Shown here: one piece after another, positions 7,430 through 14,605 of the stretch
Layout: each line of letters begins with the position of its first letter
How positions within the stretch are numbered: the stretch's first letter is position 1
Source: OLB6 sp964467455
GTDB lineage: Bacteria > Bacteroidota > Ignavibacteria > Kapaibacteriales > Kapaibacteriaceae
Assembly (NCBI GenBank): GCA_964467455.1
Contig: CAYXQJ010000002.1
Span: 124,001-188,000, forward strand
Length of the DNA stretch: 64,000 bases
Reading direction: 5' to 3'
The notes under the pieces: model-generated
The model's database searches: none
What the model was told of the DNA's origin: nothing
The model's input: only the letters and a program-made list of their open reading frames with translations
Made by a program: the position numbers and the translations under genes

Positions 7430-9669
7430 ACGTTCTGAAAATTAGCGGTGAGCAAATTGGTCAAGCCCCCTTCATAGGACTCACGCAAGATATCGATGGG
7501 CTGATCAACAACGTTGAGGATATTCAGGCGGTCACCACCGGTCTTGCCTAAGATCGTCATGGGGACGTTCAGCGATGCGCACTTCTCTTCCAAGAAGGCA
7601 AGATTCTGCGATGGTACCGTGACGATGATGCGGCTCTGTGCTTCACCGAACACGTTGCCTGCCGTATGCGGGAACGGGATCTCGCCTGTGAGCCCGATAC
7701 CATTGCGGAAGGTCATCTCGGCCAAGGCCACCAGCAGTCCACCTTCGGCTGCGTCGTGCGCAGCAGTGACGAGTCCTTCACGGATCGCCGCCAAGGCACA
7801 TTGTTGTAGACGCACTTCTTCGTCAATATCAAGGAAGGGGGCGTCCCCGGTCACCCGACCTTTGATGGTCTTGAGATATTCCGATCCGCCAAGTTCTTCG
7901 CGCTGCCAGCCGATGAGGACGACGTGTTCTCCTTCGTTAGTGATGCCGTTGCCGACGGTGCGATCAAGATCATCGATCAGACCCAACATGCCGATCGTCG
8001 GCGTCGGATAGACCGCATGCTGTTGAGATTCGTTGTGGAAGCTCACATTACCGCCCGTGACCGGCGTATCTAGGGCGCGGCACATGTCACCCATGCCGCG
8101 GATGGCTTCAGTAAACTGCCAGTATACTTCCGGATCGTACGGATTACCGAAGTTGAGACAGTTCGTGATGGCAACGGGAAGCGCACCAACACAGACGCAG
8201 TTACGAGCAGCTTCGGCAACAGCGATCATACCGCCGCGGTGCGGGTTGAGATAGACATATCGGCTGTTGCAATCGGTGGTGACGGCAACACCTTTGCCCG
8301 GCAATTCCTTGATACGCAGAACGGCAGCGTCTCCCTCGCGACGCATGACCGTGTTGTCGCCTACCTGCGAATCATACTGCTCATAGACCCAACGCTTCGA
8401 AGCGATGGTTGGTGCAGCGAGAAGTTTCTGAAGGACTTCGGTGCTCTCTTTTTCGGATAACACCGGCCCCTTATCAACGGGACGACCGGTGAGATCGAGG
8501 TATTCCGGACGTTGTTGTTCGCGAACGTAGACGGGGGCGCCGCCACCGAGGACGAGCGACTCCGCGGGAAGGTGTGCAACGGTCTTGCCATTGCGGGTGA
8601 CGGTAATGAATCCGTCTTCGGTCACTTCGCCGATCAACGTAAAGGGCACATCCCACTTCTCACAGATCGCTGCGGCCTGGGCTTCCATGCCCTTCTTGAC
8701 CACAACAAGCATACGCTCTTGTGATTCGGAGAGCATGATCTCGTAGGCGCTCATGTCGGCTTCACGCAACGGCACCTTGTCGAGGTCGATGCGCATGCCG
8801 ACGCCGCCTTTTTCTGACATCTCCGACGTCGAGCATGAGATGCCCGCAGCGCCCATGTCCTGCATGCCAACAACAACGCCCGCGTCGATCAATTCAAGCG
8901 ATGCTTCAAGCAGTAGTTTCTCGGCGAACGGATCACCCACCTGCACCGTCGGACGCATGTTCTCGGTGAGATCGTCAAACTCACGCGATGCCAACAGCGA
9001 TGCACCATGGATACCGTCGCGTCCGGTGCTTGAGCCCATGATAAAGACCGGATTACCGGGACCCGATGCTTTTGCGGAGGCCATCTTGTCGGCCTTCAAC
9101 ACACCAACGGCCATGGCGTTAACGAGCGGGTTATCAGAGTAGCAACGATCAAAGTAGATCTCGCCCCCTACCGTCGGCACACCAAAACAGTTGCCGTAAT
9201 GTCCGATACCGTGCACCACACCTTTGACGAGGAATTTTGTCCGCTCCGTATCGGGCTCTCCGAACCGCAACGAATTCAACGCCGCGATCGGGCGAGCGCC
9301 CATGGTGAAGATGTCGCGCAAGATCCCGCCCACACCCGTCGCAGCACCTTGGAACGGCTCCACGGCCGACGGGTGGTTGTGCGATTCGATCTTGAAGGCC
9401 ACACCATATCCTTCACCCACATCAATGACGCCGGCATTCTCTTCACCGGCAGCCACCAACATCCGTGCACCCGTGCGCGGAAGAGTCTTGAGCTGCAAGA
9501 TGGAGTTCTTGTAGGAGCAGTGTTCGCTCCACATCACCGAGTACACACCAAGCTCGGTATACGTAGGGGTGCGGCCCAAGCGTTCGCAGATGGCGCTGAA
9601 TTCGCCCTCGGTAAGACCAAGTTCTTTGGCAGTATCGACAGTGACGGGAAGTTCGGTGTAGAGGTCCAT
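7426..9669 (-). CDS. purL: Phosphoribosylformylglycinamidine synthase subunit PurL
   Basis: 747 residues, the length of the small, Bacillus-type PurL that works with separate PurS and PurQ subunits. It converts FGAR, ATP and glutamine-derived ammonia to FGAM in purine synthesis. Motifs include YSVMWSEHCSYKNSI with the catalytic His, IESHNHPSAVEPFQGAATGV for metal and ATP binding, and the second half-repeat with AVTTDCNSRYVYLNPHRGG, NCLNFGNPYDPEVYWQF and VTGGNVSFHNES. Neither purS nor purQ is in this window. The start is the ATG at 9669, which directly follows a 7-bp-unit tandem array. It is coupled to the downstream DoxX gene. Confidence 0.95.
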   Translation of the reverse strand: MDLYTELPVTVDTAKELGLTEGEFSAICERLGRTPTYTELGVYSVMWSEHCSYKNSILQLKTLPRTGARMLVAAGEENAGVIDVGEGYGVAFKIESHNHPSAVEPFQGAATGVGGILRDIFTMGARPIAALNSLRFGEPDTERTKFLVKGVVHGIGHYGNCFGVPTVGGEIYFDRCYSDNPLVNAMAVGVLKADKMASAKASGPGNPVFIMGSSTGRDGIHGASLLASREFDDLTENMRPTVQVGDPFAEKLLLEASLELIDAGVVVGMQDMGAAGISCSTSEMSEKGGVGMRIDLDKVPLREADMSAYEIMLSESQERMLVVVKKGMEAQAAAICEKWDVPFTLIGEVTEDGFITVTRNGKTVAHLPAESLVLGGGAPVYVREQQRPEYLDLTGRPVDKGPVLSEKESTEVLQKLLAAPTIASKRWVYEQYDSQVGDNTVMRREGDAAVLRIKELPGKGVAVTTDCNSRYVYLNPHRGGMIAVAEAARNCVCVGALPVAITNCLNFGNPYDPEVYWQFTEAIRGMGDMCRALDTPVTGGNVSFHNESQQHAVYPTPTIGMLGLIDDLDRTVGNGITNEGEHVVLIGWQREELGGSEYLKTIKGRVTGDAPFLDIDEEVRLQQCALAAIREGLVTAAHDAAEGGLLVALAEMTFRNGIGLTGEIPFPHTAGNVFGEAQSRIIVTVPSQNLAFLEEKCASLNVPMTILGKTGGDRLNILNVVDQPIDILRESYEGGLTNLLTANFQNV

Positions 9670-9672
9670 GGG

Positions 9673-9761
9673 TGGTTCGTGGTCTGTGGTCTGTGGTCTG
9701 TGGTCTGTGGTTCGTGGTCTAAACTTGCTACTTGCTACTCGCTACTTGCTACTCGCTACTC
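9673..9761. repeat. Two adjoining 7-bp tandem arrays between accC and purL
   Basis: 9673-9720 consists of GGTCTGT/GGTTCGT units of 7 bp. 9724-9761 consists of CTTGCTA/CTCGCTA units of 7 bp. The second array encodes the last residues (VASSK) and the stop codon of accC on the minus strand. The first fills the rest of the gap up to the purL ATG. Confidence 0.85.
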
Positions 9762-11178
9762 TTCTTCCGATCTCTTGATCAAATGCCGATGCCGACGTTG
9801 CTGCGATCAGCTCTTTGATCTCTTGAGGAAGGTCAAGGGGCCAGTGGTGTTTGACCCAGAACGTTGAGTAGTTGCCGGTAATGAAGGCCTCGTGATCCAT
9901 GACCAATCTGCAGAATGGGATGGTGGTCTTAAAACCGGCGAGATGATAATTGTCCAGTGCTTTGCGCGTGCGTTCGATGCACGTTGCGCGATCCGGTGCC
10001 CAGACGATGAGTTTGGCCACCATCGGATCGTAGTGAACGGTCACTTCATACCCTTCGTAGACGGCACTGTCGTTACGGACGCCTTCGCCTTCGGGAAGCT
10101 GCATGAACTTCACCACGCCGGTGTCCGGCAAGAAGTCGTTGAAGACATCTTCAGCGCAGACGCGGCATTCGATGGCATGTCCGTTGGGTTTGGCGATGTC
10201 GTCTTGTTGCATCGGCAGACGCTCGCCACTGGCGATGCGCAGTTGCCACTCAACGAAGTCCAGACCTGTGACCATCTCCGTCACCGGATGTTCTACTTGG
10301 AGACGCGTGTTCACTTCCATGAAGTAAAACCGTCCCTTGTTGTCCAGCAAGAACTCCAGCGTACCCGCATTGGTATAGTGTGATGCCTGCACCAATCGTG
10401 CTGCGGCTTCTCCCATCGCCTTGCGGATCTCCGGCGTCACGGCCGTTGACGGAGACTCTTCCACGACTTTCTGATGTCGGCGCTGTACGGAACATTCCCG
10501 TTCCGGGAAGTACAACACCGTCCCATGCTGGTCGGCCAGGATCTGGATCTCGATATGTCGCGGATCAACGATATAGCGTTCAATGAACACTCGCTCGTCG
10601 TTGAAGGCTGCAGCCGCTTCATTCTGGGCCATACGGAATGCCGCCTCGATCTCTTCGGCCTTCTCCACGATGCGCATCCCTTTACCACCGCCGCCGGCCG
10701 CGGCCTTAATGATCACGGGGAATCCGATCTCGTCGACCACCTTCTTTGCTTCATCAAATGTCGCTACGGCGCCATCGCTACCCGGCGAGATCGGCACCTC
10801 GGCCTTAATCGCCAGGTCGCGCGCCGCCGTCTTGTCGCCCAGCATCGCAATGGCCTCGGGGCTCGGTCCGATGAACGTCATCCCTGCCTCAGCCACGGCG
10901 CGTGCGAAGTCGGCGTTCTCACTCAAAAAGCCATATCCCGGATGGATCGCATCCGCGCCGGTCTCTTTGGCGGCCTTGAGCACCTTCTCCATGACGAGAT
11001 AGCTTTCTCGCGGCGTGAAGCCGCCGATGGCCACGGCCTCATCGGCTTCGGCCACATGGAGCGCCCGCTCATCGGCCTCGGAATAGATCGCCACCGTGGC
11101 GATCCCCATCTTCTTGCACGTACGGATCACCCGTAGCGCGATCTCGCCGCGATTGGCGATGAGGATTTTTCTGAACAT
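9742..11178 (-). CDS. accC: Biotin carboxylase (acetyl-/acyl-CoA carboxylase subunit)
   Basis: 478-residue ATP-grasp enzyme that carboxylates biotin on its carrier protein. MFRKILIANRGEIALRVIRT is the canonical N-terminus. The ATP-grasp glycine loop is KAAAGGGGKGMRIV, and MEVNTRLQVEHPVTEMVTG is the catalytic and metal site. The C-terminal domain runs to about residue 455. The ATG at 11178 fits homologues and is four bases after a TATCTTTG promoter box. The last residues (RVASSK) and the TAG stop are encoded by a 7-bp repeat array and look like a read-in tail of about 10 residues. No accB lies next to it, so it could serve acetyl-, propionyl- or pyruvate carboxylase. Confidence 0.9.
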   Translation of the reverse strand: MFRKILIANRGEIALRVIRTCKKMGIATVAIYSEADERALHVAEADEAVAIGGFTPRESYLVMEKVLKAAKETGADAIHPGYGFLSENADFARAVAEAGMTFIGPSPEAIAMLGDKTAARDLAIKAEVPISPGSDGAVATFDEAKKVVDEIGFPVIIKAAAGGGGKGMRIVEKAEEIEAAFRMAQNEAAAAFNDERVFIERYIVDPRHIEIQILADQHGTVLYFPERECSVQRRHQKVVEESPSTAVTPEIRKAMGEAAARLVQASHYTNAGTLEFLLDNKGRFYFMEVNTRLQVEHPVTEMVTGLDFVEWQLRIASGERLPMQQDDIAKPNGHAIECRVCAEDVFNDFLPDTGVVKFMQLPEGEGVRNDSAVYEGYEVTVHYDPMVAKLIVWAPDRATCIERTRKALDNYHLAGFKTTIPFCRLVMDHEAFITGNYSTFWVKHHWPLDLPQEIKELIAATSASAFDQEIGRRVASSK

Positions 11179-11182
11179 GCGG

Positions 11183-11190
11183 CAAAGATA
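11183..11190 (-). promoter_or_regulatory. accC: Bacteroidota-type -7 box TATCTTTG before accC
   Basis: TATCTTTG on the minus strand is an exact TAnnTTTG match and lies four bases before the accC ATG, implying a leaderless or nearly leaderless mRNA. The GGGAATG array starts immediately upstream of it. Confidence 0.5.
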
Positions 11191-11191
11191 A

Positions 11192-11219
11192 GGGAATGGG
11201 GAATGGGGAATGGGGAATG
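11192..11219. repeat. GGGAATG 7-bp array, left flank of the four-helix-bundle gene
   Basis: Four copies of GGGAATG on the plus strand. The array at 11636-11668 carries the same unit in inverted orientation, so the pair could form a stem enclosing the four-helix-bundle gene. Confidence 0.85.
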
Positions 11220-11281
11220 TCACACTCGTCCTGGTGCAGAGCACTTACCCATGAAGCTCACTATTCCATTTGGAGAGTTCT

Positions 11282-11635
11282 ATGCCAAGTTCACACAAAG
11301 AACTAGAGGTATACCAGTTAGCAATGGATGCATTGACCGCTGTTTACGAGGAAAGTCGATCGTACCCACGGGAAGAGATCTTTGGTCTGACAAATCAGCT
11401 CCGAAGGGCCGCCATGTCCATACCCCTGAACATTGCGGAGGGTAATGCCCGTAACAGCACGAAAGAGTACTGTCGATTCCTATCGATCGCACGCGGCTCT
11501 GCCGAAGAAGTTTCAACCTGCCTAAGCATTGCGTTGAGACTCAAATATGGCGGTGATTGTACTCACCTGCTCGAACAATACACTAGCATTTCGAAAATGC
11601 TGTATCGCATGATCAAATCACTCGAGAACCGGTGA
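11282..11635 (+). CDS. Four-helix-bundle protein of the 23S rRNA intervening-sequence family
   Basis: 117-residue protein of the S23/IVP family. The conserved pattern is visible: HKELEVYQLAMDAL in helix 1, YPREEIFGLTNQLRRAAMSI, then PLNIAEGNARNSTKEYCRFL and SIARGSAEEVSTCL. Family members are encoded inside 23S rRNA intervening sequences of some bacteria but are common elsewhere in Bacteroidota chromosomes; distant relatives are the Avd accessory proteins of diversity-generating retroelements. Function is not established. The ATG at 11282 is preferred because GGAGAG precedes it by five bases. The gene is alone on its strand between accC and mutS2 and is flanked by inverted GGGAATG arrays, consistent with an inserted cassette. 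Confidence 0.85.
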   Translation: MPSSHKELEVYQLAMDALTAVYEESRSYPREEIFGLTNQLRRAAMSIPLNIAEGNARNSTKEYCRFLSIARGSAEEVSTCLSIALRLKYGGDCTHLLEQYTSISKMLYRMIKSLENR

Positions 11636-11668
11636 TTCCCCATTCCCCATTCCCCATTCCCCATTCCC
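11636..11668. repeat. TTCCCCA (inverted GGGAATG) 7-bp array, right flank
   Basis: Units of TTCCCCA run from the base after the four-helix-bundle stop (TGA, 11633-11635) to the base next to the mutS2 stop (minus strand, 11671-11669). The array therefore exactly fills the space between two convergent genes. Confidence 0.85.
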
Positions 11669-14092
11669 CTACAGAGCCACGATCGTCACCCCCTCGCCCC
11701 CTTCATGGATCTCGCCGGAGCGGAAGGAAGAGATGGCGTGGTGGTCGGCAAGGTAGTCCTGGACCACTTTGCGGAGGGCGCCGGTGCCCTTGCCGTGGAT
11801 GATGGTCACGAAGGGATGGTTCTTCAAGACGGCGTTGTCGAGGAAGACCTCGAGGGCACGGAGGCCTTCGTCGGCACGCATGCCGCGCATATCGAGACTC
11901 ATCGAAGGGCGTTGCTCGTCCGGCGCCCGACGTCCGACCTCCTCCGACGGAGCTAGATAGGACTGGCTACTTGCTACTCGCTGCTGTCTTACTTGCTGCT
12001 TGATTTGCTGCTTGCTACTTGCTGCTAACTGACTGATCGGCGTACGGAATTTGATCCCGTTCACATCAATGGTAGCGTATTCGTATTTGTCATCAATCGT
12101 GATGATGGTTCCGGCATTCGTTGTGCCGACGATGGTCACCGAATCACCAACGGCAAGTCGTTCCGGTCCTGCTTCAACATCCGGCGATTCATCCCTCACT
12201 CGCTGCTCGCTGCTTGCTGCTACAAGACTAGTCTTCGCCTTCTCAAAGTCTTCCTTCGCCTGCTTGGCCGACTTCTCTTTCTCGACGATCTCGCGGATGG
12301 TATTCTCGATCAAGGCGTTGGCCTTTGCCAAGATCTCCTTGGCTTCTTCGCGGGCATTGTCGACAACGTTGGCGCGCTTCTCTTTGACTTGTGTAAGACG
12401 ATGTTCGTAATCTTTGCGCAGACCTTCGGCACGGGCTTTCTCTTGCGCTGCCTGCATCTTGAGCTGCTCTGCTTCAAGCTTGAATCGCTGCATCGCCGAG
12501 ATGCTCTGCTCAAGTTCATCGTGACGTTCGCCGAGGTAGCCCTTGGCACGCTGCAGGACGACGTCGGGCAGACCGACATTACGGGCAAGGTCGAAGGCAT
12601 AAGAGTTGCCCGGCACGCCGTAAAGAAACTCGAACGTCGGACGCATGACGGTCTCATCGAAGGCCAACGAAGCATTGGTGATCGAGGAACGCGTGAGTGC
12701 GTATTGCTTGAGCGATGATTGGTGCGTGGTGACGATGAAACTTGCACGACGTTCGATCAAGGAGTCGAGAATACCGGCAGCCAACGCGCCCCCTTCCGCA
12801 GGATCGGTACCGGCACAGATCTCGTCGATCAACACCAGGGCCTGGTCGTCACAATGCGAGAGGATATCGCGCAGTCGGATGATCTGCGACGAGAAGGTAC
12901 TGAGGTTGGAATCGATGCTTTGATGATCGCCGATGGCGGTGTAGAGTCGACGCAAGTTGGTGGTGCATTGTCCGAGCGGGAACACACCGCTCATGGCCAT
13001 CGCTAACGACGTACCGATGGTCTTCATGGCCACGGTCTTACCACCGGCATTGGGTCCGGAGATGAGGATGCCGCGTGTGGTCGCATTGAGAGTGACCGAC
13101 AGTGGGATCACCGCCGCGACGGCCTCTTTCTGTTCCGAGTAACGACGTCGCTTGGCTTGTTGCACCAGGACGGGATGGTGGACCTTATGCAGATCGACAA
13201 CATCTTCATCCGTGATCACGGGCTTGAGTCCGCCGTACTCCATCGCATATCGTGCACGTGCGATAAGCGTGTCGAGCGTCGTCATCACATCAAAGGCCGC
13301 TTCGAGGTGATGGCTGATCGTTGACACTTCTGCTGTCAGCAACGTCAGGATGCGGATGATCTCGCGCTGTTCCCGCCCCCTAAGTAGCGAGAGTTCGTTA
13401 TTCATCTCGAACGTCTCGGCCGGCTCAAGGAACACCGTCTGTCCGGTGGACGACATGCCGTGGATGATGCCTTGTACGGCGCGCTTCTCCCCTGCCCGCA
13501 TCGGTAGCACAAAGCGTCCGTCGCGTTGGGTGATGAACTCGTCTTGCAGCAGCTCATCATCACCATACTGTTTCAGGATCCGTTGCAAACGTGTACGCAA
13601 GCGTGCCGACAGTGCATGGATCTCACGTCGGATCGACTGCAGTTCCTTGCTCGCCGTATCGCGGATCGACCCGCTGTCATCGATGGCATCGGTAATGTGC
13701 CGTTCCATGACGCCATTGTCGATCAGCGGTTCACACAACTGCTGCAGGTAGGGGGCGCGTGTTGCGTGTTCCGTCGTGAAGCGGTGGAGGATGCGCGAGG
13801 TCTGCATCGCCTCAAGAACATTCAGCAGATCCGGCGCGGTAAGGAAGTTGCCTTCGATGCGCGACTTCTTGAGCAGCGGTCGGATGTCTTCAAGATGATG
13901 CAGCGGGATCGTATTCGCCGTGGCGATCAGATCGATGCATTCCTGCACTTGTTCCAGTTCGATGCGCAAGGCATGAGCATCGGTGCGAGGCGTGAGTGCC
14001 ATCACCGTTTCGGTGCCGATGGAGGTCACACAGAAGCGGGCCACTTCGGCAAGAACGTTCGCAATGTCGAGTTCGTCGAGGGCTGTGTTCAT
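11669..14092 (-). CDS. mutS2: Endonuclease MutS2 / ribosome-rescue ATPase
   Basis: About 807 residues. Lever and clamp domains come first, then the ABC ATPase with Walker A ISGPNAGGKTVAMKT and Walker B ALVLIDEICAGTDPAEGG, a long coiled coil (about residues 515-635), a KOW-like segment (GDSVTIVGTTNAGTI), and a C-terminal Smr nuclease domain (LDMRGMRADEGL; IIHGKGTGALR). MutS2 suppresses recombination and in some bacteria splits collided ribosomes. Two low-complexity stretches, LVAASSEQRV and LAASSKQQIKQQ..RVASSQSYLAPS, lie in linkers and are encoded by the same 7-bp type of repeat found between genes. The ATG at 14092 shares one base with the yqeY stop (TGATG). Confidence 0.95.
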   Translation of the reverse strand: MNTALDELDIANVLAEVARFCVTSIGTETVMALTPRTDAHALRIELEQVQECIDLIATANTIPLHHLEDIRPLLKKSRIEGNFLTAPDLLNVLEAMQTSRILHRFTTEHATRAPYLQQLCEPLIDNGVMERHITDAIDDSGSIRDTASKELQSIRREIHALSARLRTRLQRILKQYGDDELLQDEFITQRDGRFVLPMRAGEKRAVQGIIHGMSSTGQTVFLEPAETFEMNNELSLLRGREQREIIRILTLLTAEVSTISHHLEAAFDVMTTLDTLIARARYAMEYGGLKPVITDEDVVDLHKVHHPVLVQQAKRRRYSEQKEAVAAVIPLSVTLNATTRGILISGPNAGGKTVAMKTIGTSLAMAMSGVFPLGQCTTNLRRLYTAIGDHQSIDSNLSTFSSQIIRLRDILSHCDDQALVLIDEICAGTDPAEGGALAAGILDSLIERRASFIVTTHQSSLKQYALTRSSITNASLAFDETVMRPTFEFLYGVPGNSYAFDLARNVGLPDVVLQRAKGYLGERHDELEQSISAMQRFKLEAEQLKMQAAQEKARAEGLRKDYEHRLTQVKEKRANVVDNAREEAKEILAKANALIENTIREIVEKEKSAKQAKEDFEKAKTSLVAASSEQRVRDESPDVEAGPERLAVGDSVTIVGTTNAGTIITIDDKYEYATIDVNGIKFRTPISQLAASSKQQIKQQVRQQRVASSQSYLAPSEEVGRRAPDEQRPSMSLDMRGMRADEGLRALEVFLDNAVLKNHPFVTIIHGKGTGALRKVVQDYLADHHAISSFRSGEIHEGGEGVTIVAL
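11963..12025. repeat. Degenerate 7-bp repeat inside mutS2 (before the Smr domain)
   Basis: Degenerate copies of CTTGCTG/CTTGCTA/CTCGCTA within the mutS2 coding region, encoding the Ser/Gln/Ala-rich linker between the KOW-like segment and the Smr domain. The unit matches the array at the accC 3' end and the one at 42677-42757. Confidence 0.75.
12198..12226. repeat. Degenerate 7-bp repeat inside mutS2 (after the coiled coil)
   Basis: Short run of CTCGCTG/CTTGCTG units encoding LVAASSEQRV between the coiled coil and the KOW-like segment. It is a second, smaller insertion of the same repeat class in the gene. Confidence 0.6.
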
Positions 14093-14541
14093 CAACCGGC
14101 GAGCAGATCTTTGGCGACCGCTTGGATCACGTTGCCGTCGGCCTTGCCTTTGAGCGTCTTCATGGCAGCGCCCATGACCTTGCCGAAGTCTCCTGGGCCG
14201 GTGGCACCGACGTCGGCAATGATGCGTGCGATCTCGGCCTTCACATCGTCGGCCGACATCTGGGCAGGCAGGAACTCCATGATGATATCGAGTTCCGCCT
14301 GCTCTTTGGCAGCGGCCTCCGGACGTCCGGCATTGGTATACTGCTCGATGGCGTCTTTGCGCTTCTTGGCGGCGGCGTTGATGATCTTGAACTCATCGTC
14401 GGCCGTCATCTCACGGTCGACCCCGCTTTTTTCGAATTCCAGGATCCCGGCGCGAAGCGAGCGGAGCACTTCCAAGCGCAGTTTGTCGCCGGCCTTCATG
14501 GCCGTCTTGATCTGGTCGTTGATGGTGGTGGTAAAGTCCAT
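14092..14541 (-). CDS. GatB/YqeY domain protein
   Basis: 149-residue YqeY-family protein. It is all-helical, with the typical LRLEVLRSLRAGILEFEKS segment, RKDAIEQYTNAGRPEAAAKE, a proline hinge LPAQMSADDVKAEI, and DFGKVMGAAMKTLKGKADG. The fold matches the C-terminal tRNA-tail domain of the GatB amidotransferase subunit; a role in tRNA-dependent amidation is inferred, not shown. The ATG at 14541 is chosen because a TAACTTTG promoter box ends three bases before it. Its stop overlaps the mutS2 start by one base, so the two genes form an operon. Confidence 0.88.
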   Translation of the reverse strand: MDFTTTINDQIKTAMKAGDKLRLEVLRSLRAGILEFEKSGVDREMTADDEFKIINAAAKKRKDAIEQYTNAGRPEAAAKEQAELDIIMEFLPAQMSADDVKAEIARIIADVGATGPGDFGKVMGAAMKTLKGKADGNVIQAVAKDLLAG

Positions 14542-14544
14542 GCA

Positions 14545-14552
14545 CAAAGTTA
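14545..14552 (-). promoter_or_regulatory. Bacteroidota-type -7 box TAACTTTG before yqeY-mutS2
   Basis: Exact TAnnTTTG match on the minus strand, three bases before the ATG, so the transcript would start at or near the start codon. A GCTAGTGT array begins just upstream. Confidence 0.5.
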
Positions 14553-14554
14553 AC

Positions 14555-14605
14555 GTGCTAGTGTGCTAGTGTGCTAGTGTGCTAGTATGCTAGAGGGCTA
14601 GAAGG
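14555..14605. repeat. GCTAGTGT 8-bp array
   Basis: Four to five GCTAGTGT units followed by degenerate GCTAG units. On the minus strand the end of the array supplies the last codons and TAG stop of the upstream beta-propeller gene (LLLAL, stop). Confidence 0.9.

Noticed and set aside
11282..11635. Diversity-generating retroelement (Avd-like protein)
   Set aside because: No reverse transcriptase and no template/variable repeat pair nearby; the simple IVP family call is sufficient.
11192..11668. Insertion sequence
   Set aside because: Inverted flanks are tandem arrays and there is no transposase; kept only as a possible cassette.
13526..14569. Long plus-strand reading frame opposite mutS2 and yqeY
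   Set aside because: Antisense of two well-supported genes; no conserved motif.
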